Source: Mycosphaerelloides madeirae
Lineage: Eukaryota > Ascomycota > Dothideomycetes > Mycosphaerellales > Mycosphaerellaceae
Assembly: GCA_002785995.1 (NCBI GenBank)
Contig: NHNV01000024.1
Span: 248,001 to 312,000 of the forward strand
Direction: 5' to 3'
DNA length: 64,000 bases
Positions within the stretch are counted from its first letter, which is position 1. The number at the start of each line of letters is the position of its first letter. Of the stretch, positions 54,754 through 64,000 are shown piece after piece. The notes below the pieces were generated by a model. It ran no database searches, was not told the origin of the DNA, and saw only the letters and a program-made list of their open reading frames with translations. A program made the position numbers and the translations under genes.

Positions 54754-57700
54754 TTTGTTTTCCCGAATCTCTTGTTGAAGCAAGATGGAGAGGACTGAAG
54801 GAAGGAAGTGTCGATGTGCTTTTCGAATTTGCAAAATTGAGCGGGGACTCAAAACTCAGCCCGCGAATCAGAGCTTGGCGAGGCTCGCAGGTCACATGTC
54901 TGCTAAAGACTATTGCAGAAGCCAAATTTCGTGTAGGTGAATGCCTCTTTGTTCGGACATGTGGCAAAATATAACTTGCGAAAATGCGGCATAATAGACG
55001 CTGTTTGGCATTTGGTTGCACCTGCCTGAAGTCGCAAACACAACAGCGTCGCCCCAGCATTCAGCTGGCCCCTAGCGCGTCAAATATGGGAAGGTTCGAG
55101 TCAGGCAGTAATAAGGCAGTACTAAGGCAGAACGGCCTCCCAGTCTACCAGACACCGCTCTCTTCTTCCTCTTCTCCATCTGCTCTTCCACTTGCGACCA
55201 CTTCTTCCTATATCGCTTCACGCACTATCGCCGTGTATGCATCGCTCTCTGATATTGTCTCTTACGATACGACACGACGCGACTGAACGTCCCATTTCCT
55301 GCCGCGACCGTTGATAGATCCTTCGCGATCTCCTATTCAGCCTACCGGCAATCGAAGGGGAAGACATACATAGGAAAGCCACGGACATCGAATGCCAGCA
55401 TATCGATGTCGAGAATGCGAGTGCAGACCGTATCTTTGCACGGACCGCGGTTGTCCGGCTCGATCACCATCGACCACAGTCCGCTGAGACCGGTGGGTAC
55501 ACCGAACATCGAGGATGGCCCGTGTAGTGAACCGACGGCCGACAGGAGCAGAGACGGCAGGTGTGACTGGATGCGTCAAAATACGCGTGGACGGGACACT
55601 GTTGCTCCCTCTTCCTGGAGGAGAGTGTTTTCCTAGCAGACACTTCCATCCAACTGCTACGCCCTTACGTGCGCTGCTCTTTCGCCTTCCCTGGACTGCT
55701 TGGCTCCGCTCGACTGTAGACGCCTTCTACAAGCTGCCGCCCTTATTGTTCGTAGGCGAACAGAGACGGTCGGCGGTCTCTGGCTTTAATTGCCGTTGCG
55801 ACTGCGTCGAATTGGACACGCGGGACTCAGCTCTGGTTGGGAAGGGTAAGTCGTTTTCCTGTTGCCATCTGAGGCGGTCTTCAAGACCTCTTCCCGGTAA
55901 AGGTGGGCCATCTCTTGCCCTCCCCTATTCTTACACTCTCTGTGCCCCCTGAAGCTGCTTTGCTCACAGTTTTGCCGACCGATTCCAAGTACCCAGATCG
56001 TGAGTGCCTCGTGTCTTGCCGAAACTCCGTGCGACAGACGGACGACAGACTGCCTGACCTGTCCCGAGATAATCGCCAGCTCAGCCAGCTCTTGGGTTGG
56101 CCAGACGCCAACAACGTTTGCCTTAGACAGCTCGAGAGCTCCCAACGGCCAATGATGACCCGCGACCTTGTGATCGATGCAGATGGACGATCGATTTGGT
56201 TGCTGCAAAGTACGCCGCCGCAAGCGCGCTCTTCTATTGGGTTAAACGAGCTCCCCGGTAGCCATAAGAGGCGGCCTCCCACTCTTCCCCGGCGAAGCTC
56301 CTTCACCATCGTTTGAGTCTAAAAGACATCGAAACTCCTTGACTGGGTTTCGCTCTTCCATTGCGACCTCTCTTTACGCCCAACAAGCTACCGCGGTAGG
56401 CCTAGATTCAATCAACCGTGAAACTCGACCGGCTTAGGACCACCATCTGAACCTCGTGGGCCAATGAGATCTTCAGAAGTCTTTTGTTCCGACCGAGATG
56501 GAAGAGGGCAACTAGGTGGTTCGCAAAAAGGGCAAACACTTTTACGAAAGCACCATTGCTGCAGCGGGGCGTATGCAGGTCCCGCCAGTGGAAACACCGG
56601 TCCTTCATGCGCTGGTCGAAAGCTGGTCCACGAGGAGATAAAGAGTCGATGAGGCCTTTTATGATCTGAAAACTCATCAGCTTCCATTTGAAGTATCAAA
56701 TGTGTCGAAAGCACTAATTCTTTTGCAGTTGGACCACAGAAGCCCGTGATCTGGACTCGCGGGGACGCCGATGGCCCACACCATGTGTTGATTATCCAAT
56801 AAGCGGCGACCAGCAACGCACAGCAAAAGTCTCCGCTGTACGGGTGACTTACCTCTGGACCTGTCTCTTATAGCCAGCTCCCTTGGATGCGGCTCTGCTG
56901 CCAGCTCCTGAGCAGTCTGAGCATGGACACCTTTGCGCCCCCGGCCGATCACGTGGCAAACAGACATCCTTGCAAGCCTTGCAAGCCAAACATGACGAAC
57001 ATCGCACGGGTTCGATCGCTCAGCCGTTGCCACTATACGATATACGCTCCTGATCTTCGGGGAACATGATGGCCATGGCGATAAGGCCTCCGGGCAGTTG
57101 TTCTTCATGAATGATGTGCTGCCTCCACGGCCCATTTCCTCTAGCGACAACAGCCTGCTGTGTGTCCGTCATTGGAGAGCAACAGGGCACGAGTAAAGTT
57201 CGAATAAGCAACCACAACGACACATACCATTGGACCGCCGCCGCTGGAGCTCCGAAGAACAGAAGCAGCTTGCACGGCTCGAGTCGTTCGTAGTGGTGTG
57301 CGCTAGAGCCGGAATGGTCACTACTGCGGAGCCTCTCCCGGGCTACCCCATGAACAAGACCAGCAGCCCTCTTCATTCGCACGGCGATGTGCCTGTTAAT
57401 CATCTCAACTGCCACTGGCACCGGCATCTCTGCCAGCCGGCACTTCTCTTGTGCTATGTCCCCCCGAACATAGCCGTGCTCACAAGACAAGGGACCCCTT
57501 GAGCTGTAGGAGCTCGGCTGCCCGAAGCTGTGTCAAATGGCCCAAAGACAAAGTCTGTCTCTTATCTGGGGTTCTGAGTGGAGGATTCACTCACCGGTCC
57601 TGCGGGTAGTGATGGCATTGTCTCCGCCGTGGTTGTCGTGCTGGAGCCCCGACAGCCGTCTAATAAGTTCGGCGCTGTCGCCGAGGGAGATGAGTATGTG

Positions 57701-57893
57701 AGTTTGTATTCCTTCACCGATCGTCGTCGAGCGTGACAGACGGGCAGACGACGAGGTGACAACGGGCATGCTCAGCGACGAGTTCGACGGAATGCAGGGC
57801 AGAAGCGAATTGACCCAATATGGTAATTCTCAGCTCCGACTGTTTTGGCGTAGTCATTGACCCGTGAAGGCAAGATACTATTTCTCGATAGAG
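54754..57893. other. 3.1 kb stretch without recognisable genes
   Basis: Overlapping frames of 60-157 codons occur on both strands, but none shows a domain, signal peptide or consistent splicing. A short direct repeat of AAGGCAGTA/AAGGCAGAA words lies at 55107-55135. No terminal repeats or transposase remains were seen, so it may be spacer DNA, an unrecognised repeat or a non-coding RNA locus. Confidence 0.4.
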
Positions 57894-58604
57894 ATGATGT
57901 CTCCCGATCGTCGGGTTCGCCCCCGATCGACAGCACAAGGAACCTGGCTTCCACCCAAAGCGAATGGGAACAACATCAAAACTAGTTCCTTCGCACTATG
58001 GTTTGCGCATGATGGCAGGCAAACGACACAACTTCATAACCCTGTCCCTGGCCTTCATCACTACCAGACGTACTCGATATACTACACCAGAAGCATCATT
58101 TGGGCAGTACCCTACGATGCGACATCTGCCCAGGTTCACGATGGCGTCGACTTTCCTGTCGAAGTGGATGATAGTGATGACGGAGATAGAGAGGAAGACG
58201 TAGAGAGCTCCGATGAAGACCCCGAGAACCTTCAACCGGACTGGGCGGAGCTCGCATTTGGGTCCATTCAGGGAAACAACACACACGTTTCCTACGCGAA
58301 GCCTGGGCAAGAGTACACAGCACTTAGGTGGCAACGCCAGGATCAACAGTGGGCAGTATACTTTCTCCCAGACCGATATCAGAAACACCCAAGGACCTCG
58401 AACTCGACATGTGGTGGACTCGTTGGCGATTTGGCGTTGCTCTTGGGTCTTGTCGCAATGTCGCTTTCACCTCCAGGCATGGTTCACTATCTTCCCCACA
58501 TCATCGGCAATACCTGGCGCTTGCCCCCGGGGCTGGATAACGCAGTCCCTCGCGCATCTCAGTGTGAGCCGCAATTCACTACATCAGTAATTGACAACTG
58601 CTGA
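57894..58604 (+). CDS. Candidate unknown protein, 236 aa
   Basis: The frame is open from 57864, but the first ATG is at 57894 (MMSPDRRVRPRS). Visible parts are a basic N-terminus, TSSFALWFAHDGRQTTQLHN, an acidic run VEVDDSDDGDREEDVESSDEDPEN, WAELAFGSIQGNNTHVSY, then a hydrophobic stretch GGLVGDLALLLGLVAMSLSP that could span a membrane. No family is recognised. Introns may be missing and an alternative frame from 58213 competes. It stands alone in a gene-poor stretch, so it may be a fast-evolving orphan gene or a chance frame. Confidence 0.35.
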   Translation: MMSPDRRVRPRSTAQGTWLPPKANGNNIKTSSFALWFAHDGRQTTQLHNPVPGLHHYQTYSIYYTRSIIWAVPYDATSAQVHDGVDFPVEVDDSDDGDREEDVESSDEDPENLQPDWAELAFGSIQGNNTHVSYAKPGQEYTALRWQRQDQQWAVYFLPDRYQKHPRTSNSTCGGLVGDLALLLGLVAMSLSPPGMVHYLPHIIGNTWRLPPGLDNAVPRASQCEPQFTTSVIDNC

Positions 58605-59865
58605 CAGCCAATAGGGATCGATAGGAAGGGAATAGTGATCAGTGTGTATCACATACCAGCGCAGACTTCTCGCCACGAGCTTCAGAGATACGAACGAGGT
58701 GCTCACGGCCCTATCTTCCCATGAAGATAACCATACCCGAAAGGCAAAGTGCTTCGCCGTGAAGCTTTAACGCAATCGTGCTACCATATACGTCCATAGG
58801 TCTTGGGAGATGAAGACTGCCATATGCCAGGATGCTTTGCCGTCGGCACATCTCCCCAGGCTCACGAATCTTTTCTTCCGGGCCTTTCGCTTGAGCGTTC
58901 TTACGACTACTCATGACAATGACCGCTTGTTTCCTTGGCTTTGTTGCGTTGATCAACTCGCGAATGGGAGGCATGATTCGATTTTACGACAGAATGAACC
59001 AAGGAACGTTAGGGATTGAGGGACTAGTTTCTATTTCGTAATTGTCGTCCACAATGAGAACTACTTTCTTTCAGAGCCACACTGGCGTCATTCCGTCAGT
59101 TTGTTTGCAGTATCTCAAGCGAGGTCTGCTCTCAACCACATGCCGTCGTGAACAACTACAGATCCCCGAACCCAAATATATTGCGCCCCACCGCCCCGCC
59201 AGACAGGGGTAGGTCCGTCCCGCACCCACAGTGCCAAGACGGCATTTTGCCCGGGCCCCGAGTGAAGCCGGGTGGACCCTGACTCGGCCGTGGGTGAATG
59301 AAGATCGCATTCTGAAGACGGCAGCTGACAGCTCCTTCTCCTGCTCTCCAACATCGCACATTTCTACAGCATTTCGTACCAAGTCCTCGAAGAGGCATAC
59401 GATCTCAGCCATCGTCCGGCCCGGCAACACAGAGCACGCGACCAGCGCCGCAGACGGGAAGTAAGACGTTCGAGGTTAGTCGCCCCTTCCGCGGGCGTGC
59501 AATTTCGTGGTGTCCGCGGTTTCATTGGTGACTTTTCGCTTCCCCACTACTGTCTGGAGGGCGTTTCGAGGCGACACGGCTCTCGTCCCAGAACCGCTTT
59601 CCCTTCTCCTTCCCTCTCCTTTTGCGCTCTTTCCAAAAGTATCGCCGCCGCCGTTCCTTTTTGTTGCTGGCAGGCGGTGCGCCGACCGCAATACCACCAA
59701 TTCGGAGCTTACACGACAGCATTGAGATACTTCCAACCACGCGACAAAAACCCCCGGACCCTTCAGGCCTCCCGTACCCACGATTCTGGTCGAACCAGAC
59801 TTTCTCTACCGACCGCCATCCCTTGCCGACCCATCACGAAAACAAGCCGCGTGCCAGAATGCATC
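58605..59865. other. Intergenic and 5' region of the RA-PH gene
   Basis: About 1.26 kb. The frame of the downstream gene is open back to 59497, but this part is Arg/Pro/Ser-rich without family support and probably is 5' leader. Confidence 0.4.
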
Positions 59866-62718
59866 ATGGCGGAAATAATCTCACATTCGACTCCCTCGCG
59901 ATACAAATCGCAGAGGCGAAATCAACTGTCCGTGGATGACTCGCCCAGTCCAGATCTACCACCCAGTCCACCCGTAGAAGACGGTGTTGCTCGCAGCAAG
60001 TCCCGCTATCATCGCAAAACAGATACACCTTCCGAGACCCCGCTGACAGAGCCCGCATTGCCAGCGCAGGGGGTAGCGCCGTCAAGATACCACTCGTCGA
60101 AGCATCGCCAGTCGCCAATGCAGCCAATATACAAAGAGCAGATTGTGCAGGCACCAGTGCATCGTCCGCGCACGAACACCACTACTAGACCAAGAGAGGA
60201 GCGCATGCCGTCCGCTGGCCGCGAACAGAGGTCTCTGCCCGGCGACGAGACGGTCCCTAGCGCAGAGGCTACCAGTGGGCCGAGAGCGAGTGACCGATAT
60301 CATAGTAGCCAGCGCAATGCAGGCGTTGCGCCAGCTGCATCTCCACCTCAGTATTCGCCTCCAGTATCAGCACCCACTGGTGAGCTGTTCCCTCCCCCGA
60401 AGCCCGCCACTCCTCCTCGCGTAGACGGTCCACCACAGTCGGGACAGATTCGCGCAACAAAAAGCACGACCGACTTGAACAAATATGAAAGTTACAGCGA
60501 AGCAGGCTGTTTTGGAGGCTTATTCAAACGCAAGAGAGAGCATGGAGCGGAGTCGGGAGAGGCACCTCGCCCACGGACTGCCAAAGGAGATCCTCCAATA
60601 ACCAGACCAGGAGCGGCTGCTGGCCCCGACGCGCCTGTTTCAGCCATCAATGCTGGGGACAGGCATGTGTTGGTCGAATGTGTCAAGTCCAGAACGTTGT
60701 TCCCTGTGACACCTACGACAACTCCGACAGATCTGATCAAAAGCGCGGCAACCTGTATGTCGGAGCGCATCGACATCAAGTCTGCAATCCTGCTCGAGCA
60801 CTTCAGCACGGTAGGCGTGCAGCGGCCGCTTCGTCGTTACGAACACATTCGAGAAGTAATGAACAGCTGGGACAACGATCGACAGAACAATCTGATACTT
60901 CTTGAGCCCGGCACTGGAACAGTCGAACCTGAACTGACATTGGCTGGCGTACCCAAAGTGGAACCGGAAGAGCAGACCTTCTGTTTGTTGTACTCGCAGA
61001 AGGCAGGCAAGTGGGACAAGCGATTTGTCACCCTGCGGCCCAATGGTCAACTCGTTTGCCAGAAGGATCCCGAAAAGTCGAAAGATCTCGCAATCATTTG
61101 CCATCTCAGTGACTTTGACATTTACACGCCTACAGCTGAGCGCGCGAAGAAGAAAATCAGGCCGCCGAAGAAGTTCTGTTTTGCAGTGAAGAGTCAGCAG
61201 AAGACCAGCCTGTTCGAATCGACGCATGATTTCGTGCATTTTTTCTCGACTGGCGACCGTGCGGAAGCGGACGTGTTTTACAAGGCCGTACAAAGCTGGC
61301 GGAGCTGGTATCTGGTCAACGTCAAGGGTGAAGGCCAGAAGGAAAAGGAGAAGGAGAAAGCGAAACCAGTAAAGGCTCCTGTCGCGGTGAAGGATCTATC
61401 GACAAGCAACGAGCAATCGAAAGCACATCGTGCGAAGCCGTCAACGGACTCACATTATCAGCTTGGTTCGTTCAGACCATTCTCGATCGATATGAACCAA
61501 TTCGAGCAACGGCCTGGCTCTTCAAAATCTGATCATGGTCTACCTCGAGGGTTTGAGAAGTCTTCGAATCAGTTCGACGTCAACATCTCGCCAGAGAGGA
61601 GGACATCGTCTGCGAAACGGCAGCGGCCCCCTGTCGCGCTCAATAAGCGACCACAGCTTGCTGAAGATGAACCTTTGGCGAATCTAAACAGATCAAGCTC
61701 GGTCAGCAAGCGTAAGCCATCGTCAGAACAGAAACGGCCTGAGACGTCTGAGTTCAAGGACTCCGGTTTACTCGGCAAGAAGTACTCGCAGCGTCGAAAG
61801 GAGTATAGCGAGAAAGACGCAGAGCGTAACCAGGCCTTTACAGCAGGTCCAAATCTGCTCAATGGCGGGACCATGGACGGCGACTACTCTGGCTCTGGCG
61901 ACGGACTTCGACGGAACACGTCTATCCGAAGATCGGGCAACGGTGAAGTGAAACGATCGAGCTCCGTCCGCGACAGTAGCCGTATTGGTGGTCATGCGCG
62001 TGGAAGCTCCATTGACCTGGACAGGTCTGGTACACGGCGGCAGAAGCCCAAACCGCTCATCGACTTGACGCCGCATTTTCAAGAACCACCACAGCACTCC
62101 AAGAAAGGCAGAGGATATCACCCAAATCAGGTTGACCAGAACGGTCTTATCACCAACGCCACTTCACCAGAAGACCCGCTTGGTATACCGCAGCAGACGG
62201 TATTTCGCAATACCAGTGGCCAGCACAACGGGCCCACCAGTCCCGGCTTGATCGATCTCACGCCTCAACATCGTGAACCCGTTCATCACTCGAGGAAGGG
62301 AAGAGGCCATCACGTTGACAATCCCAACGGAGGACTCGTGGGCAGCGCGACGTCGTTCGAAGACCCTTTAGGGCTTCCACAACCCACCACTTTCCACACC
62401 AAACGCGCTGGATCTGTTTCAGAGCAACAGCAACGCCAGGTCTCGGGCTCGCGGCCATCGGACGGGTTCACAGGTGAAGGTCTCCTTGCCTCCGCGCAAA
62501 ACCGTCAGGGCTGGGGCGGCAACGATAAAGGACGAGGTGTCATAGACGGCAGTCGCGCGAACGGGAAGCCTTTGGTCGATCTCGGGGCAGATTCAAGGTT
62601 TGTTCAGGGGTCGCTGCTCAATCAGGTTGAAAGAGCAGAGGGAGGGCCTATTCCGCCTCCTGTTATTGATCGAGAGAGGAGGTATGAGAGAGAGGAAAAG
62701 TATGGTGAAGGATATTAG
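59866..62718 (+). CDS. Ras-association and PH domain protein, 950 aa
   Basis: A single exon. Start at 59866 (MAEIISHSTPSRYKSQ). Residues 1-260 are disordered, with several RYH[SR] repeats and proline runs (ELFPPPKPATPPRVDG) that may bind SH3 domains. An RA-like domain lies at about 265-345 (HVLVECVKSRTLFPVTPTTT, AILLEHFSTVGVQRPLRRYE, NNLILLEP). A PH domain lies at about 366-483 (TFCLLYSQKAGKWDKRFVTLR, CHLSDFDIYTPT, KFCFAVKSQQKTSLF, FVHFFSTGDRAEADVFYKAV, Trp-containing last helix WRSWYLV). RA-PH order is that of Grb7/MRL-like adaptors and their fungal relatives, linking Ras-type GTPases and membrane lipids to actin or polarity. The C-terminal half is disordered and Ser/Arg-rich with a 64-residue duplication at about 730-860. 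Confidence 0.83.
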   Translation: MAEIISHSTPSRYKSQRRNQLSVDDSPSPDLPPSPPVEDGVARSKSRYHRKTDTPSETPLTEPALPAQGVAPSRYHSSKHRQSPMQPIYKEQIVQAPVHRPRTNTTTRPREERMPSAGREQRSLPGDETVPSAEATSGPRASDRYHSSQRNAGVAPAASPPQYSPPVSAPTGELFPPPKPATPPRVDGPPQSGQIRATKSTTDLNKYESYSEAGCFGGLFKRKREHGAESGEAPRPRTAKGDPPITRPGAAAGPDAPVSAINAGDRHVLVECVKSRTLFPVTPTTTPTDLIKSAATCMSERIDIKSAILLEHFSTVGVQRPLRRYEHIREVMNSWDNDRQNNLILLEPGTGTVEPELTLAGVPKVEPEEQTFCLLYSQKAGKWDKRFVTLRPNGQLVCQKDPEKSKDLAIICHLSDFDIYTPTAERAKKKIRPPKKFCFAVKSQQKTSLFESTHDFVHFFSTGDRAEADVFYKAVQSWRSWYLVNVKGEGQKEKEKEKAKPVKAPVAVKDLSTSNEQSKAHRAKPSTDSHYQLGSFRPFSIDMNQFEQRPGSSKSDHGLPRGFEKSSNQFDVNISPERRTSSAKRQRPPVALNKRPQLAEDEPLANLNRSSSVSKRKPSSEQKRPETSEFKDSGLLGKKYSQRRKEYSEKDAERNQAFTAGPNLLNGGTMDGDYSGSGDGLRRNTSIRRSGNGEVKRSSSVRDSSRIGGHARGSSIDLDRSGTRRQKPKPLIDLTPHFQEPPQHSKKGRGYHPNQVDQNGLITNATSPEDPLGIPQQTVFRNTSGQHNGPTSPGLIDLTPQHREPVHHSRKGRGHHVDNPNGGLVGSATSFEDPLGLPQPTTFHTKRAGSVSEQQQRQVSGSRPSDGFTGEGLLASAQNRQGWGGNDKGRGVIDGSRANGKPLVDLGADSRFVQGSLLNQVERAEGGPIPPPVIDRERRYEREEKYGEGY

Positions 62719-63122
62719 TATTGATACCCCCTTTTATTTACTTTACACTGCGACAGTGTTTGGATATGTATGTTATACGGCAGAAGCAAGAGAGGCGGGC
62801 AGGGTAGACGAATGCAGTCGTCGTTCCTGCTGCAAAACAGGCTCTTCGACAATTTCTTTGCATTGGGTTCCCGGAAATCCAGCGCAACTTTTGCTTGAGC
62901 TGGTATGGCGAAATAGTAATCCGTCGTTTTGGCCAATCACATGCTGTGGGTAGACGTCATGAGGGTCCAGGATGCGATGTCGCCAGCATGCCAAACTTTG
63001 CCTGTGATCGAGAACCCAACTTCCAGTATATATGCACTTCAGCCGCTTATTCCATTTTAACTATCTCCTCACTCTGCTACATCACATCCTCCAGCACCAC
63101 ATCCTCCAACACCACATCCAAA
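62719..63122. other. Intergenic, ARD promoter side
   Basis: About 400 bp. The 60 bp before the ARD start contain three ACCACATCC words (63090-63121), probably in the 5' leader. Confidence 0.4.
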
Positions 63123-63769
63123 ATGAAAGCCTACTGGTTCGACAACCTTCCTGTGCGTCCCTCCCTCTACCCTTCTACCATCCCACCGACTAACCCCTCC
63201 CTCCATCCCAGGGCGACCAACGCCTTCCCCACGACTCCGGCCGCCTCGTCGACTTCGCCTACCTCTCCAAGCTCGGCATACTCCATTACGAATTCCCCGA
63301 CAACCTCCCCGCCGTCGACGCCATTGCCGCCGAGCGTTCCTACAAAAACCGCGACGTTATCGAAATTTCACCCTCCACGCTCCCCGACTACGAAGAAAAA
63401 GTGAAAAATTTCTTCCACGAGCATCTGCATGAAGACGAGGAAATTAGGTATATTCTTGGGGGCGGAGGGTATTTTGATGTGAGAAGCGAGGGGGACGAGT
63501 GGGTGAGGATTAGGCTGGAGAAGGGCGATTTGATGATTATGCCGGCGGGGATTTATCATCGGTTTACGACTGATGAGGAGAATGTGAGCATATCGTGACT
63601 TGACTTGGGTGAGGAGGGGTTTGGGGCTAATGGTCTTTGACAGTATACGCATGCCATGAGGTTGTTCAAGGAGCATCCAAAGTGGACTCCGCTGAACCGA
63701 GGCGCAGAGACGGAGGAGAATTCGTTCAGGAAGGATTACCTCAAGACGAGGGACAGCATCTCTGCGTAA
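63123..63769 (+). CDS. ADI1: Acireductone dioxygenase
   Basis: Exons 63123-63152, 63212-63583 and 63644-63769 give 175 aa, the normal size. The first exon codes only ten residues (MKAYWFDNLP), and the intron is pyrimidine-rich. The cupin metal ligands are His81, His83 and Glu87 in HEHLHEDEEIRY, and His126 in AGIYHRF. The glycine turn GGGGYFDVR and the end HPKWTPLNRGAETEENSFRKDYL are typical. The enzyme oxidises acireductone in the methionine salvage pathway; with Fe it returns the methionine precursor, with Ni it takes an off-pathway reaction. It is cytosolic. No defect is visible. Confidence 0.92.
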
Positions 63770-63929
63770 GGCGGAATGCTGGTGTGACGCGAGAGGGTGC
63801 AAGACTGGAGTGGATATTGCAGTTAACGAAACGATACCAAGAATGTGCAAAAGAACATACCGCTTTTTGCTTGAATGATGATATTATTGCTACATACATG
63901 CTCGCTAACAATGGCTGGACATGAATGGT

Positions 63930-64000
63930 TCACGACAAACGCTGCTGTATCTTACGAATGAGCTCCATTTCCTCTTCGCTGAGTCTGCACTCGACGGGAA
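63930..64000 (-). CDS. C-terminal end of an unknown gene, cut by the window edge
   Basis: A minus-strand frame open to the right edge ends at TGA 63932-63930 and reads VECRLSEEEMELIRKIQQRLS, a charged helix. It is followed downstream by the ARD gene end, 160 bp away, so the two genes converge. Too short for a family call. Confidence 0.5.
   Translation of the reverse strand, partial: PVECRLSEEEMELIRKIQQRLS

Noticed and set aside
59497..59865. N-terminal extension of the RA-PH protein
   Set aside because: The frame is open but Arg/Pro/Ser-rich, with no family support. The ATG at 59866 fits better as start.

Overview
The window looks like nuclear DNA of a filamentous ascomycete (Pezizomycotina), most likely a dothideomycete of the Mycosphaerellales/Capnodiales type. 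The evidence is short introns (47-73 nt) with GT..AG ends and CTAAC/CTGAC-like branch points, compact single genes on both strands, AA11-type LPMOs, DUF3431, TmpA-like and fungal nicotianamine synthase genes, and several copies of the small F-box-like family common in that group. Species cannot be named from the sequence alone. All exon/intron models are hand-built from splice motifs and reading-frame continuity.

Left part (0-28.6 kb): an N-terminal gene fragment at the edge, a small membrane protein, a secreted copper LPMO (1.7-3.0 kb), a 3.5 kb gene-poor stretch, a zinc alcohol dehydrogenase converging on a DUF3431 membrane protein, a mitochondrial P-loop ATPase, nicotianamine synthase, two tandem F-box-like genes, Swi5 and a mitochondrial cysteine synthase sharing a 204 bp divergent promoter, an unknown gene carrying an 81 bp coding minisatellite, a truncated AMID-like FAD oxidoreductase, two tandem paralogous small proteins, an acidic unknown protein, and a second AA11-like LPMO paralogous to the first.

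Middle part (28.7-40.4 kb): a decayed, gene-poor island. It holds a frameshifted Myb/SANT-like gene, a diverged tandem repeat array split by a complete-ended but coding-dead 1,906 bp pogo/Fot1-type transposon (TA duplication, 32 bp inverted repeats), one apparently intact MFS transporter, an F-box-like pseudogene and a class V aminotransferase (isopenicillin N epimerase-like) pseudogene with several nonsense changes. Several of the stops (CAG>TAG, TGG>TAG) are the kind expected from RIP or simple decay.

Right part (40.4-64 kb): mostly intact housekeeping or metabolic genes. These are a five-exon secreted GMC oxidoreductase, an SREBP-like bHLH factor, queuine tRNA-ribosyltransferase subunit 2, a TmpA-like membrane flavoprotein, a 4CL-like acyl-CoA ligase, a small conserved unknown, NOB1, an RA-PH domain protein with a duplicated C-terminal segment, acireductone dioxygenase, and the C-terminus of one more gene at the edge. 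A 3 kb stretch (54.8-57.9 kb) shows no recognisable gene.

No secondary metabolite cluster or CRISPR is present and no tRNA or rRNA gene was recognised. The most interesting signals are the paired LPMOs with a shared cysteine module followed by a KRG site and a histidine-rich tail, the transposon nested in a tandem repeat, and the broken genes concentrated in one island.
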